Shown here in pieces: positions 21,290 to 32,510 of a stretch of DNA of 64,000 nt. How positions within the stretch are numbered: position 1 is the first letter of the stretch; the number at the start of each line of letters is the position of its first letter. Where the stretch lies: the NCBI GenBank assembly GCA_017591395.1, contig WEDG01001294.1, positions 124,001-188,000 on the forward strand, in the 5' to 3' direction. The notes below the pieces were generated by a model. It had not been told where the DNA came from, searched no databases, and worked only from the letters and a program-made list of their open reading frames with translations. Origin of the DNA: Schistocephalus solidus. Lineage: Eukaryota; Platyhelminthes; Cestoda; Diphyllobothriidea; Diphyllobothriidae. The translations under genes and the position numbers were made by a program.

Positions 21290-23739
21290 ATACTGCTTTT
21301 TCATGGTGTAGTAGAGGGTTCTCTATGTCATTATGACTTTACTAAAGCAATTTAGCGTTTCCGGAGTACGTTCAAAATAGAACTCCGTGCTGTGTGATTA
21401 GCCACTTCCAGTATATTGTTGGTATACAAGAAAATCGCCCTCTTCACGCCTACGTGAACACCATTTGGCAGTAAACAGGCCAGACAATTTGTCTCAAGTG
21501 TTTATGCATACAGTGGAAACTGGGCACAAACTTTCATGTGTGGCTTCTGTCCATCTGAGAAATTCCGAGAATTGTTGAACACCATTTAGACCAGTGAATC
21601 GTGCATTAATTGTTACGTTGAATTAGATGCCGTGTACAACAATCTCAAAGAAAAATGCAAAAGGCGAAAGCTAATCCGGATGTGATGTCAACCAACAGCG
21701 ATAGCCATTGACAGGAACAACTCAGCAATATCGATTTTTAGGCCTTTTATTTTTTTAAATTTTAACAGTTTTGCACATCTACTGCACGTCTGACGATGAG
21801 CTAGGGAACAGGCTTCACAAATTTACTTAATAAAGCTTATTATCGTTTCCCAAAGAACTTATTTTCTTTGAAGTAAGATAAATTGTATAATTTTTGTGCG
21901 GAATTTAAGATAACATTTACCTTCTACTACAAATTAACTACTATATTTTCTAATATATTTCTATGGGACAAAATTTGTGAATGGTTATCGCATTTTGAAA
22001 AATTATAGTACAGAACCTTACATAAAAAGAAACACTTTCAAGCCGAAGGTACAGATTTAGTATATGACTGTCTTAAATGATTTTTTGTTCATATTATTTT
22101 TCACCAACAAATTCTCTGATGGATTTTAGATAAGAAAGCATGCTGGCTTACAAATTGCTTCAAAAATGAAACCTAGCACATACGAAGGGTACTGTACAGG
22201 TCTACCAAAAATTCTCAATACAAATTAATCGTGCTCCAGGGAAAATTTCACGAATCCAGAAATGCTATTGCCTGAAGTATGACTGCATTTACTGGATGAT
22301 TGTCAAATCCGTCCCAGAAAACCAGTGCAAATTGTGCCATTTCATGTATAATGGTGAACGACGAGATTTTTACTTGAATGTCACGTGAGCTTATTCTTTG
22401 GCCCTCATGGCCAACGTTCCTTATGTCGATTCAAATTTGAAACTGTTTTCCAACAACCATTTCGATAAAGGTACTTTTATTAAAGACAGGATGCAATTCA
22501 CAGCTGATATCTCAGCATGGGACTGCGAGTTCTTTGAAAACCAACATTCGTTCACTAAAAGCTCCACCCCGGCCTTATCTGACTAAGTTAACCGTTTGAG
22601 TACTGCTTAATAGCGCATCAACGGTCGCAAAGAAATACGGTGTGACGATGATCTGCGATACCAGTGGCAAACATGTATTTAATAAATTTTCTTGTTTTTT
22701 CACAAATTATTTCTTTGTTTCGGATATATATGTGCCATGCACGGCGCCATACACTGACAGAATATCGGCGAAACACGTGTCTTGACTAGCATCTTTGCTG
22801 TGAGTATGGTGTATGGCGTAACTCCGATATATACTTTTGGTTGCTAGTTGGTAGTTTATGCATATTACTCCATTATTCGGCTGTGGTTGATGGACTTCAG
22901 ACCAAATACTCATCAACTTTTATTTTACGCCTTGAGACTTTATTGCAAGCTGATTTATTCCATGTGAACAGTTAATTTCTGGGGAAATCCCAAAGCAATG
23001 TCCTGTTTATTACACTTATGTGCCTCCGTATTTGACCCCAGATTCCCTCTGAAAGCCTTTGTCCTTCGTTTTCTCCTGAAGAATTGGTAGGAATCATGTT
23101 GACAGAATGCTCGGAGTATTCTAATCAGGAAGTAATCCTTCCGTTGGAACTTATCGTTATGAGGGCAACAAGACTTTGAACACCTACCGTGGTCTAAAAA
23201 TGCTGCGCCCACTTTTAAGTTAGTCGAGTCTCCCGTGACACAACCAGAACTTCTAATGTCCAGGCCTCCATAGAGGCGAGTCTCCCCCCAAATCATTTGA
23301 GCACAACTTTGTTTTCAGCAATGTCTAATAAAAGCATTCGCATTTCGCATTCAACTAAGCGTGCTAATCTTCCTTATTTTTCCTGTCCTGGAGAGACTTT
23401 TAGACACGTAGGGAGGGTTTGGATGCTAAAGGGATACTCACAGATGTTCTCATGACAAGTAAGTTAATTGTTCATGCAAACCTCAAGTCAGTAATCATTT
23501 TGGGCGTCTTGAAGATGATAAATGTGTTGCGGGCAATAAATATTCTCGCGGTATACTGCAGCGAGAGTGCAGAGCCTGAAAAATGGAGCCGCAAAAACCA
23601 CGGTGATGTAAGAAGAAGACGAAATAAAATAAGGTGTTACAAGGTGAGGGAATAGATAATATGAAATAAACGATGGAGTGATACCTCCACTGTCTTTCGA
23701 TCTTCGAGGTTGCACTTGTCAACCCTAAAATACTGACGG
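21290..23739. other. no recognised gene
   Basis: Open frames of up to 113 codons (22955-23296, minus strand) have several Cys and basic residues but no known domain. Smaller ones overlap each other on both strands. If 21139-21283 is a real terminal exon, its introns would lie here. Confidence 0.3.
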
Positions 23740-23890
23740 AGAGGCAATTTGACGGTCGAGAACGACGACGTTAGCTCCACAGCATGGTGAGCGCGGGATG
23801 ATGAATTGCGCGTGAATTAGTTTATCGTGACAGGATACTTACACGGCATTTGCCGCACTCTCTTCTTCCTCACCCTTTTGGGTTTGGAGG
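23740..23890 (-). repeat. dispersed repeat module B fragment
   Basis: Reverse-strand piece of module B: TTGACGGTCGAGAACGACGA, then ATTGCGCGTGAATTAGTTTA, and TGCCGCACTCTCTTCTTCCTC at the end. It is in the opposite orientation to the retrotransposon that follows. Confidence 0.65.
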
Positions 23891-24591
23891 CAACTAAACA
23901 TTGAGCATACAGAGGATGAGATGGACAGTACAGCTCTACCATACGCGTCCCCACTGGTGCTTTAAAAATTGAAATAACGGCGGCCATTCAAAGGTAGATC
24001 CAGCGTCGAAATGCAAACGAAGTCAAAGTAGGATATCCTCTGATGCCTTAAATGCACCTCAATCAGGATCCCCTCCGTAGGTAAAACTTGCTAATCGAGA
24101 ATGTGCGCCAAGAAATACTTTGCATCTTACCGATGAAAGGAAGTCAGGAGCCTTTCCTCCTAGAACCGAACAATAGCCATCAGGATGTAGTACTTTTTTC
24201 CAATTCTTTCACAAAGGGTATGCAACCTGATTGTTCTATTATTCAGCCTGCATCAAAAACTGCACAAAGATTGGAAGTTTGCAGTGGCCCATTTAAAACA
24301 AACTAATAATTGCACCAAAAACGCGCAATAGTTGGTGGGGCAAATGAACATTTGTGTTTCCATATTTAGTTCAAGCATTGTGAATTCATTGAAATTTGCT
24401 AAATTCAACAATTTTATTAAAATTCGTTGCTGGGAGAGTGCTTGGAAAAAAATTAGTCTTTGGCAAAAGTTTTACTCTCGCCAACTGTCTGGGAGTTCCT
24501 TGTAACATTTTACCCCTATATCGTGTCATTTAATGATTAAAAAAAGAAAAAAATATTTTGGATGGATAGAAACCTTTGCTTTTACGATGTG
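23891..24591. other. no recognised gene
   Basis: The short open frame 24088-24306 shows no motif. Otherwise AT-rich. Confidence 0.35.
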
Positions 24592-24631
24592 TTTCCTTTT
24601 TCTTTCTTTTTCTTTTTCTTTCTTTCTTTCG
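24592..24631. repeat. pyrimidine microsatellite at LINE 5' end
   Basis: A TTTC/CTTT run directly abuts the first readable codons of the RTE-like copy. It sits at the point where the copy is cut short inside its endonuclease domain. Confidence 0.8.
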
Positions 24632-25495
24632 CGTCGGCACAGACCGTGCCTCGTGGAGAGGAGTGCTGGTTCCTCATGTTCTCGCTGGTTTCAATGACAA
24701 CGGTCTTCTTCTCCTACGAACCTGCGCTGAACACCGCCTAATTCTGACCAACACCTTCTTCCGCCTCCCAAAGCGGTAAAAAGCGACCTGGGTACATCCT
24801 CGATCGAGACACTGGCACCTCTTGGACTATGTTCTCGTCCGGAGGCGAGATAAACAGGACGTGCTGGTGACAAAGGTGGTCCCTGATGCCGATGGATGGG
24901 CGGAGCACCGCCTCATCATCTTAAAGATGAGGCTCCGTCTGCAACCACGCAGGAGACCCCAAGGTAAGTGAGCACAAGTTTAGTTTAATACTGTTTTGTT
25001 GAATGTACTTGCTCACCATCTACATTTCAGCAACGAACGGACAAACCGTCTAGCCAACCTTTCAGTCGACGACGCGGACATCGAGGAAAATCGCTGGTAT
25101 CAGCTGAGAGACACCATCCATCCACTGCCCTGGATGTCCTCGGCCGCGCACGTCGTCAGCACCAAGACTGGTTCGATGACAACGACGCAGCTATCAACGC
25201 TCTGCTTGTCGAGAAGAACCAGTTACACAAAGCCTACATAGATCGCCCTACCGCTGCAAACAAGACAGCCTTCTACCGAAGTCACCGCCTTGTACAACAA
25301 CGGTTGCGGGAGATGCAGGATGCCTGGATAATGCGTAAAGCCGAGGAAATCCACGGGTGCGTGGACCGAAACGAATGGAAGAACTTCTTCGCCACCACCA
25401 AGGCTGTCTACGGACCTCCCGTCAGAGGCGCCGCCCCTCTTCTCAGTGCTGACGGCAGGACGCTGCTCACTGAGAAGATGAAAATCCTGACGCGA
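24632..25495 (+). pseudogene. endonuclease remnant and linker of RTE-like element
   Basis: The frame 24576-24779 carries [14 protein letters not shown] and [18 protein letters not shown], the middle of an apurinic-endonuclease domain. The part with GDFN is missing. LLDYVLVRRRDKQDVLVTK and GWAEHRLIILKMRLRLQPRR follow in another frame, giving the closing His motif (AEHR). The linker frames 24996-25241 and 25304-25498 (NEWKNFFATTKAVYGPP) lead to the reverse transcriptase. A TAG breaks the frame at 24981-24983 and another stop at 25496-25498. Confidence 0.75.
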
Positions 25496-25559
25496 TAGGC
25501 AGAACACTGTCAAAGCGTTCTCAACCAGCCCTTCACCATCTCTGATGCCGCCCTTGATC

Positions 25560-27140
25560 GCCTGCCTGAAGTGAAAATCAACGCCGACCTCAATATCCCG
25601 CCCTCTCTCCAAGAAACCATCATAGCCGTGCAGCAACTCTCCAGCGGGAAGGCCCCTGGCTCGGACACGATCCCTGCTGAGATTTACAAGCATTGTGGAC
25701 CCCAGCTGATGAATCGACTCACAGTGCTTTTCCAGGAGATGTGGCACCAAGGACCAGTCCCTCAGGATTTCAAAGACGCCACAATTGTCCACCTTAACAA
25801 GAAGAAAGGGAACCGCCATTTCTGCGACAACCACCGAGGAATTTCGCTACTGAACATCGCTTGAAAGATCTTCGCCCGCATTCTCCTCAACTGCTTGAAC
25901 GCTCACTTGGAGCAAGGACTGCTCCCGGAAAGCCAATGCGGCTTCCAACGACTCAGAGGAACAATCGACATGATCTTCACTGCTCGCCAGCTGCAAGAGA
26001 AGTGCCAAGAGATGCGGACTCACCTCTACACTACCTTTATGGATCTGACGAAAGCCTTTGACACGGTGAATCGCGACGGGCTTCGAAAATCGTGCAGAAA
26101 TTCAGCTGTCCTGAACGCTTTACGCATATGGTACGTCAGCTTCACGACGAGATGATGGCGCGCGTTGCTGACAACGGGACAGTATCTGAAGCATTCGCAG
26201 TGACCAACGGAGTGAAGCAGGGCTGCGTTCTTGCGCCTACCCTCTTCAGCCTCATGTTCGCTGCCGTGACGAACGCCCCAGGATCCGCATCACCTACCGG
26301 ATGGACTTCCGACTCCTCAACCAACAATGGATGCACTTCCGCTCGCGTGTCTCCACAGCCACCGTCCACGAACGTCTATTCTCTGATGACTGCGCACTCA
26401 ATAAAACAACAGAAGAGGAAATGCAAAGGAGCATGGACCTCTTCGCTGCCGCCTGTGACAACTTCGGTCTTCGCATCAACACTGAGAAGACGGTTGTGAT
26501 GCATCAATCGCCGCCCAACACCCTCTACACCACAGCTCACATCAATATAAATGGCGCCAACTTAAATCTGTGGATACTTTCACGTACCTAGGCAGAAATC
26601 TTTCACGCAGCACCAAAGTCGACGATGAGATCGCCCATCGGATCGCTAAAGCCAGCCAAGCCTTTGGACGCATACAAAATGTGGTCTGGAATCGACATGG
26701 TCTCCACCTCAGCATCAAACTCAAGATGTACAAAGCTGTCATATTGCCGACTCTGCTGTATGGAGCGGAGACGTGGACGATCTACCAAAAGCAGGCGCGG
26801 AAGCTCAACCACTCCCACCTCAGCTGTGTCCGCAGAATACTAAAGCTAAGTTGGCAAGACAGGATACTGGACACGGAAATGCTAGAACTTACAGGCTTTC
26901 TCAGCATTTACGCTCAGTTGAAACAACTGCAACTGCGCTGGAGCGGTCACTTTGTGCGGATGGACGACGAAAGGCTACCCAAACGACTTATCTATGGAGA
27001 TGTCGCCATGGGTTCTCGTCGACACGGGGGTCAAGTATGACGCTACAAAGACACACTGAAGACCACTCTGAAGCAATTGCAGATCAACCCGGAGTCCTAA
27101 GAAGATCTTGCCCGGAATCGATCAGCTTGGAGAAGAACAG
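25560..27140 (+). pseudogene. reverse transcriptase of RTE-like element
   Basis: Motifs in order: LSSGKAPGSDTIPAEIYKH and NHRGISLLNIA (25571-25864), TFMDLTKAFDTVNRDG (about 26032-26079), GVKQGCVLAPTLFSLMF (about 26210-26260), and the catalytic FSDD at 26379-26390. The usual residue before DD is Ala or Val, here Ser; both aspartates remain. [27 protein letters not shown] and [18 protein letters not shown] follow (26570-27040), typical of this flatworm RTE type. Frameshifts near 26090 and 26270 and stops at 25861 and 27038 break it. A small internal deletion precedes FSDD. Confidence 0.85.
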
Positions 27141-28135
27141 TGAAGACAGAGGCAGAAATCTACGAAGCCAACAGGATCGCCGCTGCCAAAACGAAAAGAG
27201 TGGCACGAAAGTCACCAGCGCCCCGGACCAACATCACCAATGCCCAGGCCCTTCCAACATGCCCGCGCTGTCACCGCACCTTCCATGCGCGAATCGGCCT
27301 AGTCGAACATCTTCGGGCGCAATGCATCAACAATCCGACAATTCAAAATTCTACGTCAACTTCTGCCAACCCTCCTTCGGACTCCCCCACCCTCACCACT
27401 GGCATCAATTCCATTAGTCCCACCAGCATCGAGACCACATCACAATGCTCAGCACGTGTTACCCCCACCAACACCGCTGCCACCACTACCACCATCAGCG
27501 ATGGGGACTCTCTCCTAAACTGTCTTTATTGTGACCGCACATTCACCTCACGCATCGCCTGGTCGGTCACTTGCGTATCCATCTTACAGAGACTGGTGAA
27601 CCAGTGCCTGGAGCTCCAACACAGAGCAGAGATCGCCGCCTCCACTGCCCTCACTGTCCTCGCGCATTCACTCATCGCATGGGTTTATTCGGTCACATGC
27701 GCATCCATGACAGCGGAATTCACCGCAATGTCGACAACACCGATACCCCATACACTCCCTCCGCTCCAGCCATTCTTACCGCCACCCAACTAGCATGAAT
27801 GACACCCCCCCCCAGCTTCTTTTAATTTTTCCTGCCCACACTGCACCCGCAAATTCAACTCACGCATCTGCTTGATCGGTCTCCTGCGAATCCATCGCAT
27901 GGAGGCCGTCGAACCAGCGCCAGTGGCTCCGACATACAGTCGACGTGATTACCTCCACTGCCCTCACTGCTCCCACAAATTCACACACCGCATGGGCCAA
28001 TTCGGACACATGCGCATTCACAAATCCTGCGGTAAACCACTGCAGGCTAAGCTTAATCAGCACACACTACCTGCACTAATACATCGACAACACCCTCACA
28101 ATCACCATATACCTGAGTATATCACGGTTTCCTAG
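27140..28135 (+). pseudogene. C-terminal C2H2 zinc-finger array of RTE-like element
   Basis: Five fingers are readable. ZF1 27260-27325 (CPRCHRTF...HLRAQC, a CCHC form). ZF2 27521-27590 (CLYCDRTFTSRI, frameshifted by one lost base near 27558). ZF3 27646-27708 (CPHCPRAFTHRM...HMRIH). ZF4 27833-27895 (CPHCTRKFNSRI...RIH, first His replaced by Leu). ZF5 27959-28021 (CPHCSHKFTHRM...HMRIH). Linkers between them are Thr/Ser/Pro-rich. The pairs share an alternating pattern, so the array probably grew by duplication. The role is unknown: nucleic-acid binding is likely, for target choice or template RNA. The same fingers occur, reduced, in the minus-strand copy, so they belong to the element. Confidence 0.8.
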
Positions 28136-28194
28136 AAACCATGGCTGGGAAGGCTTCTAATCTGACGCTTACACCAGACCACGCCGTCAGCTAA

Positions 28195-29575
28195 GTGTAT
28201 GTGCTGTGTGTGTCGAGTAGCTGACCAGTGGACTGGGAGTCAGACGGCGATGGCTCCTCCATATCCCCTAAGTATTTAAATCCTGGTGTGTGCGTTATGG
28301 GGGCCAGGTTGTGCTGTGGAGCGAGAAGATGGGTACGCCGATCCGTCAGTCAATGCGTCCACTCCCACATCAGGCAGCTGACCGGCTCGGACAGTAGTCT
28401 GATTGTGGGGTTGGGGGAGAGAGTGAGATCGAGAGATCAGTGCATTTTCCTCACTATAAACAATCTGAAGCGCTTGACATTATCATTTTGCGCTAAAAGC
28501 CGTGGCTTGGAATGTTGCCAACTGACGGGATAACTCGGACTGCATGGTCAGCACAATGTGTGTTTTGTGTGAAGTGGCTGACTGGCGGACTGAGTGTCAG
28601 GCTGCAATGGCTCCTTCTTAATGTGGCCTTTATGGCACTCCCACTCCATGGGATCCGAGCCAGGTGCGGTGGTATGCCGAGGGGCGGCTCCGGCCGCACC
28701 AGCCACCTGCGCCCTCTCCCATCTCCGGTCTTCTTGACCGTGTCATGAGACCTGTCTCAGGTGGGGGAAGAAAAGAGTGTGCGGTAACGTTAAGCACCGC
28801 GGTTGGAAGTTTGTCAACTGACAATTACACTCAGACGTCGCAGTTAGTCCCATGTGTGTTGTATGGAGTGGCTGACTGGTGGTCTGCGAGTCAGGCTGTG
28901 ATGGCTTCTTCTTAACGTGACCTCTGGCTATCTCACACATGTGAGATGTAAGCCGTTCAACCCCCTGTTGTATGAAATCCTAATGCTCGTGTTTGCGGGC
29001 CCATGTCATGTACGTAGTGCATGTAGACAAGGTCACCAGCAGCTGCGCCCAGGTCTGCATCAGACAACTGACCGACTTGGACAGTGGTTTGACTGTGGGG
29101 GTGGGGGAGAGAGTGAGGTCGACAGCTCAGCGCATGTTCCTCACTATAAATAATCTGACGCGCTTGAAACTATCACGGTGGGCTAAAAGCCATGACTTGG
29201 AAAGTTGCCAACTGACGGGATAACTCGGACCGCGTGTTCAACCCAATGTGTGTTTTGTGTTGAGTGGCTGACTGGCGGACTAAGAGTCAGGCTGCAATGG
29301 CTCCTTCTTAATGTGACCTTTTTGCACTCCCACTCCGTGGGATCCGAGCCAGGGGTGGTGGTAGCCCCAGGGGCGGCTCCGGCCGCACCAGTCACCTGCG
29401 TCATCTCCCGCCTCCGGTCTTCTTGACTCTGTCATGACACCGGGTTCATGTGTGGGAGGAAGAGAGAGTGTGGTACAATCACTTAAAATTAATTCACGCG
29501 CAAGTCACCATCCCTGCACCACCCTTCCGTGGAGCATACGGTGGACATAGTCGAAATCGAGTGTCGAAATATCGG
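28195..29575 (+). repeat. tandem modules C and B after RTE 3' end
   Basis: Two long units with a period of about 689 bases: CGGGATAACTCGGAC at about 28528 recurs at about 29217. Each carries module C (AAGCC...TTGCCAACTGACGG, GTGGCTGACTGGCGGACT, GGCTGCAATGGCTCCTTC, CACTCCCACTCC..GGGATCC), then module B (CCACCTGCGCCCTCTCCC, CTTCTTGAC, GGGGGAGGA). The second ends with the module B tail AATTCACGCGCAAGTCACC and a CGAAATCGAGTG remnant near 29560. The open frames here are a by-product of GC-rich sequence. Confidence 0.75.
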
Positions 29576-30345
29576 GTCACGCACGCAGGATATGCGGTGA
29601 ACGGCAGTTAATATCCCTCAGATATCAGGGAAAATGGCTGAAAGGTGAATGGAAGCCTTTGGCATGGGAGGGATTAACAGGTTAATGAGATGTTGAGCAC
29701 GTTATCCAATGGCTTGGACAGCTCCGGTTTCCCCTATTTGTTACTGCCACCTCTGAGTACCTAAGGAGGCAGGCCTCAAAAGTCCACCGCGGATCAAAAG
29801 CGTCCTTTTTTAGTTGAAGCACTTGACATCTTTTTTTCTATTCTCACCTGCTTTACTTCTACTTTTGATTTTGTACAGTGTCTGTAGGGAGGCCCCTGAT
29901 GCATTTAGCGGAATGTACTTAGCACCCGTTGTCAGTGGATCCATGACAAATGCCTGCCAAATTTAGTTCATCACAGTATCGGAAGATTCCCAGTGTAAGG
30001 TACCTTTTTACTTTTTTCTATATTTCTAGATGGTTCTGAGATAAGCAAGTTTACTGTATTCGCTGTGACTGATCCCTCATTGGCTATTTCGCAGGACCAA
30101 AACGGTCGAACGTCCTATCGTCCCCTTGCACTCACCGAAATTCAAAATTCCTACGAACCGTGAGTCATTAGAGTAGCCCTTACACCGCTTATCCTTACGA
30201 TGATTGATTGACTTCGAATTCTGATGTTCGCATCGACCAAAACATTTTATAAAGATGTTGGATTCAACTATTTAACCTGTAAACCAGCCTCTTCGGGTTT
30301 TCCATCAGATTACATGGAAAGGACATTAATGGCATTTCTTGAGAT
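29576..30345. other. no recognised gene
   Basis: Nothing recognisable; no long open frame. It separates the repeat modules from a Penelope-like fragment. Confidence 0.35.
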
Positions 30346-30970
30346 TTGTACCCATACAATCGAAACGTAACTCGGTTTACACTCTTTTTCCAAAGGACAA
30401 GAAACAGCTGCTCTGTTGAAATATTCAATCCAGAAAGGGCTTGCCCGAAAGCACCTTTACTAATGCGACGATGTTTAGCATCCTTCATTGACAAGTATAG
30501 CAACTCTCATCGATCAAAATTGAAGGAACATTCAGTTCTGAAAAAGTCCGTTTTTATATCTTTTCCCTTTGAATGTGACAACATTTAAGATACTATCAGA
30601 CAACAGCTACGATGCACCCTTGAAAGGACATACAATGCTTCCGAACTTATATTTTGCACTCCTACTAAGCCCATGCTTATCCCACGAGCTAAGGATACCT
30701 TGCCAGTGTATGCCACTTCCAATTTTGTTTATGAATTGGCATGTACTTATGGGTGCAAGTACATTGGGCGAACGCAAAGGCACCTGCCCAGGTGGCTACT
30801 AAAGCAGGAAAACAAAATTCCACGTTTTTACGTTACTAAACACCTGTGTGATACCGATTACTACGTTCAACCTTAAACATCACGGCGAGTACTTTCTCAG
30901 GCGCGAATAACTCGTACATTGCGCTACCTGAAAGCGGCTTATTTTTGGCGGTTGAAACCGGACCGGTGTA
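30346..30970 (+). mobile_element. Penelope-like fragment with GIY-YIG-type segment
   Basis: Frame 30346-30588 (ending SVFISFPFECDNI) continues after a frame change with a RQQLRCTLERTYNASEL segment. Frame 30673-30876 follows, with ARATSNFVYELACTYGCKYIGRTQ-like content: NFVYELAC is the GIY-like part and CKYIGRTQ the YIG part. The Cys residues between them fit the Penelope type. The reverse transcriptase is not readable upstream. The fragment differs from the 7850-8875 element, so two Penelope families are present. A trace of the same segment is at 60690-60790. Confidence 0.65.
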
Positions 30971-31152
30971 AACAGTTGGAGCACGTGGTCAGCCTAATGT
31001 TTTCCGTGGTAACATCAAGCTCCTTGATTTACACCTTAACCTTTTTCTTTGTCCTTTCCCCCACTTCTCCTTCTCATATTGTTTTAAGTTACAAACTTCA
31101 TTGATAAGCTTTATGGCACTAACCCATAGGCCTTGCCGTTTTGCATCAATTT

Positions 31153-31620
31153 TTATTTATGAATCCAAATTTTCTGCATTCTCTCATTCATTATTTTCGT
31201 TATGCAGTAACAAGATGCAGCTGATGAGCTGTCACGCAATTTGTTGAGTCCAATAAATCTTGCTGTATTCGTTTGCGGTAAATTCAGATCAAGGAAAAAA
31301 TCCTTACATTTGTTCTTACCCGGCCCATTTTTAATAAGGTCAAGGACAAACCATCCACCAGATGAATTGTTCAGCTCCAACTGACGGCATAGGCGGACTT
31401 TCCCACGCCCCCCAAATAAACGACTTCTACAATTTCTGTCTGAGTACTGGGAGGCCCAAAAGAAGCTGAAAAACACTGCAAGTCCCATCCTGATGGACTG
31501 CAGGTGGGTAAAGTGTTCTCGGTTTTCATTGGCTACCATAAGATGATGACGTATATGGGAATTCCTTGATATTGGCATCTGGCGCCAGCAGATCTTTTCT
31601 GAACTGACTGCTTGCTGCAA
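31153..31620 (-). CDS. 155-codon open frame, unknown
   Basis: This uninterrupted minus-strand frame of 155 codons is unusually long for its AT-rich surroundings. It has no recognised domain, signal peptide or repeat. Its ATG lies 12 bases from the outer edge of the inverted-repeat element starting near 31632, which may be coincidence. It might be part of a worn retroelement or a chance frame. Confidence 0.2.
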   Translation of the reverse strand: MQQAVSSEKICWRQMPISRNSHIRHHLMVANENREHFTHLQSIRMGLAVFFSFFWASQYSDRNCRSRLFGGRGKVRLCRQLELNNSSGGWFVLDLIKNGPGKNKCKDFFLDLNLPQTNTARFIGLNKLRDSSSAASCYCITKIMNERMQKIWIHK

Positions 31621-31631
31621 GAAAACGCCGT

Positions 31632-32043
31632 GAGGATAACTTGCATGGTCGCCTCAACAGGACAGGAGAAATGAACCGCCCACAATGCATGCGGCTTTAA
31701 GTTAAATTCTAAGGAAATTATGCTTAGGATTAAGGTGAGGGCTAGAGTTAATTATAAGGTTAGGTCTTTGTTTGAAATTAAGGTGAGAATTGGTGGTATG
31801 GTCATGATTGGGCTAAGAATTTAGGTTCGGGTTCGTATTTTACTGTTGGATTTGGATTTTGGATAGGGTTAGGGTAAAGATAAAGGTGCCAGTTTCGTTC
31901 TATGTTAGGGTTAGTATGTTAGAGTTAAGACACATGTATATTAAGCTTTCCTGAAATTTACTGTAAGGCCACCTATTTTTAGTGGGCGGGGCGGTTTCTA
32001 TTCAAGTTGCCTGTTTAGGCGGCCATACAAGGCATCCCTACCA
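31632..32043. mobile_element. short inverted-repeat element with telomere-like interior
   Basis: The left arm (about 31632-31683, GATAACTTGCATGGTCGCCT..ACCGCCCAC) is the reverse complement, with changes, of the right arm (about 31982-32043, GTGGGCGGGGCGGTTTC...GGCGGCCATACAAGG). The arms share blocks such as GTGGGCGG, CCTGTT and GGCG.CCAT.CAAG. The interior (31700-31930) is rich in GGTTAGG / TTAGGGTTAG motifs. It is about 410 bases long without an open frame, as in MITE or foldback elements. A target duplication is not evident. Confidence 0.6.
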
Positions 32044-32173
32044 CCATGACGCTTCCGATTTACGCAAAACCCTGATATTAATAGTCTTTTCTGTCTGTTT
32101 CCGCTCGTGTTAAGTCACCTGAAGGTCCAACTCACCCAAGGATTGGCTTTTTTCTATATGACTTGTTCTGCCC

Positions 32174-32490
32174 TCACAAAGGTTTCGGATTCGCTTCCAG
32201 AGCGTGTTTTGATGTGAGCAGTCTCCCAGTTTTCTCTAAAACTAACTCACTTGTACTACCGCCACTCGAACTGGCACCTTCATAGTGTTCGACCAGTCTG
32301 TTAACACTTTCGGATGTTGCATAAACTTGGGCAGACCAGCGGAAACTACGAAGTGGTTGACACCTAAGAAACTCCATGGGACTGCTGAGATAAATATGGA
32401 GTGAATTTACATGAAATGTTTCCCAATCCATCCGATACGATAAAGATATACGAGACTGTCCTATGTTTACACTCACAGCGTCACTAAATG
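32174..32490 (-). CDS. candidate exon or open frame, unknown
   Basis: On the minus strand a frame of about 105 codons starts right after a polypyrimidine-rich acceptor-like site (CTCTTTTTGCATCATTTAG, near 32490-32510) and runs to a stop at 32174. It contains SVNRLVEHYEGASSSGGSTS and a Lys/Leu-rich end. No family is recognised. If it is real it would be a terminal exon, but no other exon can be tied to it. Confidence 0.2.
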
Positions 32491-32510
32491 ATGCAAAAAG
32501 AGGTGGGTTA

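Larger units (their letters stand above)
24632..28135 (+). mobile_element. RTE-like retrotransposon with C2H2 zinc-finger tail, 5' truncated
   Basis: Order: the end of the endonuclease (24632-24962), linker (24980-25560), reverse transcriptase (about 25560-26600), C-terminal region (26570-27140), then five C2H2-type zinc fingers (27260-28021). The other copy in the window (53590-56929, minus strand) shows the same order and adds the missing endonuclease start. The copy starts abruptly in the endonuclease after a pyrimidine tract, as expected for 5' truncation. At least six frame changes and stops make it a relic. Long dispersed-repeat modules begin within about 70 bases of its 3' end. Confidence 0.85.

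Noticed and set aside
24963..25029. Possible spliceosomal intron (GTAAGT ... TTTCAG) inside the + strand RTE-like copy
   Set aside because: The matching region in the minus copy reads through as protein (KLNTLLLKLPAHCF), and the + copy gives the same residues with one TAG, so it is a coding segment with a stop.
25223..25834. Minus-strand open frame of 203 codons
   Set aside because: It is the mirror of the RTE-like reverse transcriptase and linker, has no motif of its own and is explained by GC-rich coding sequence.
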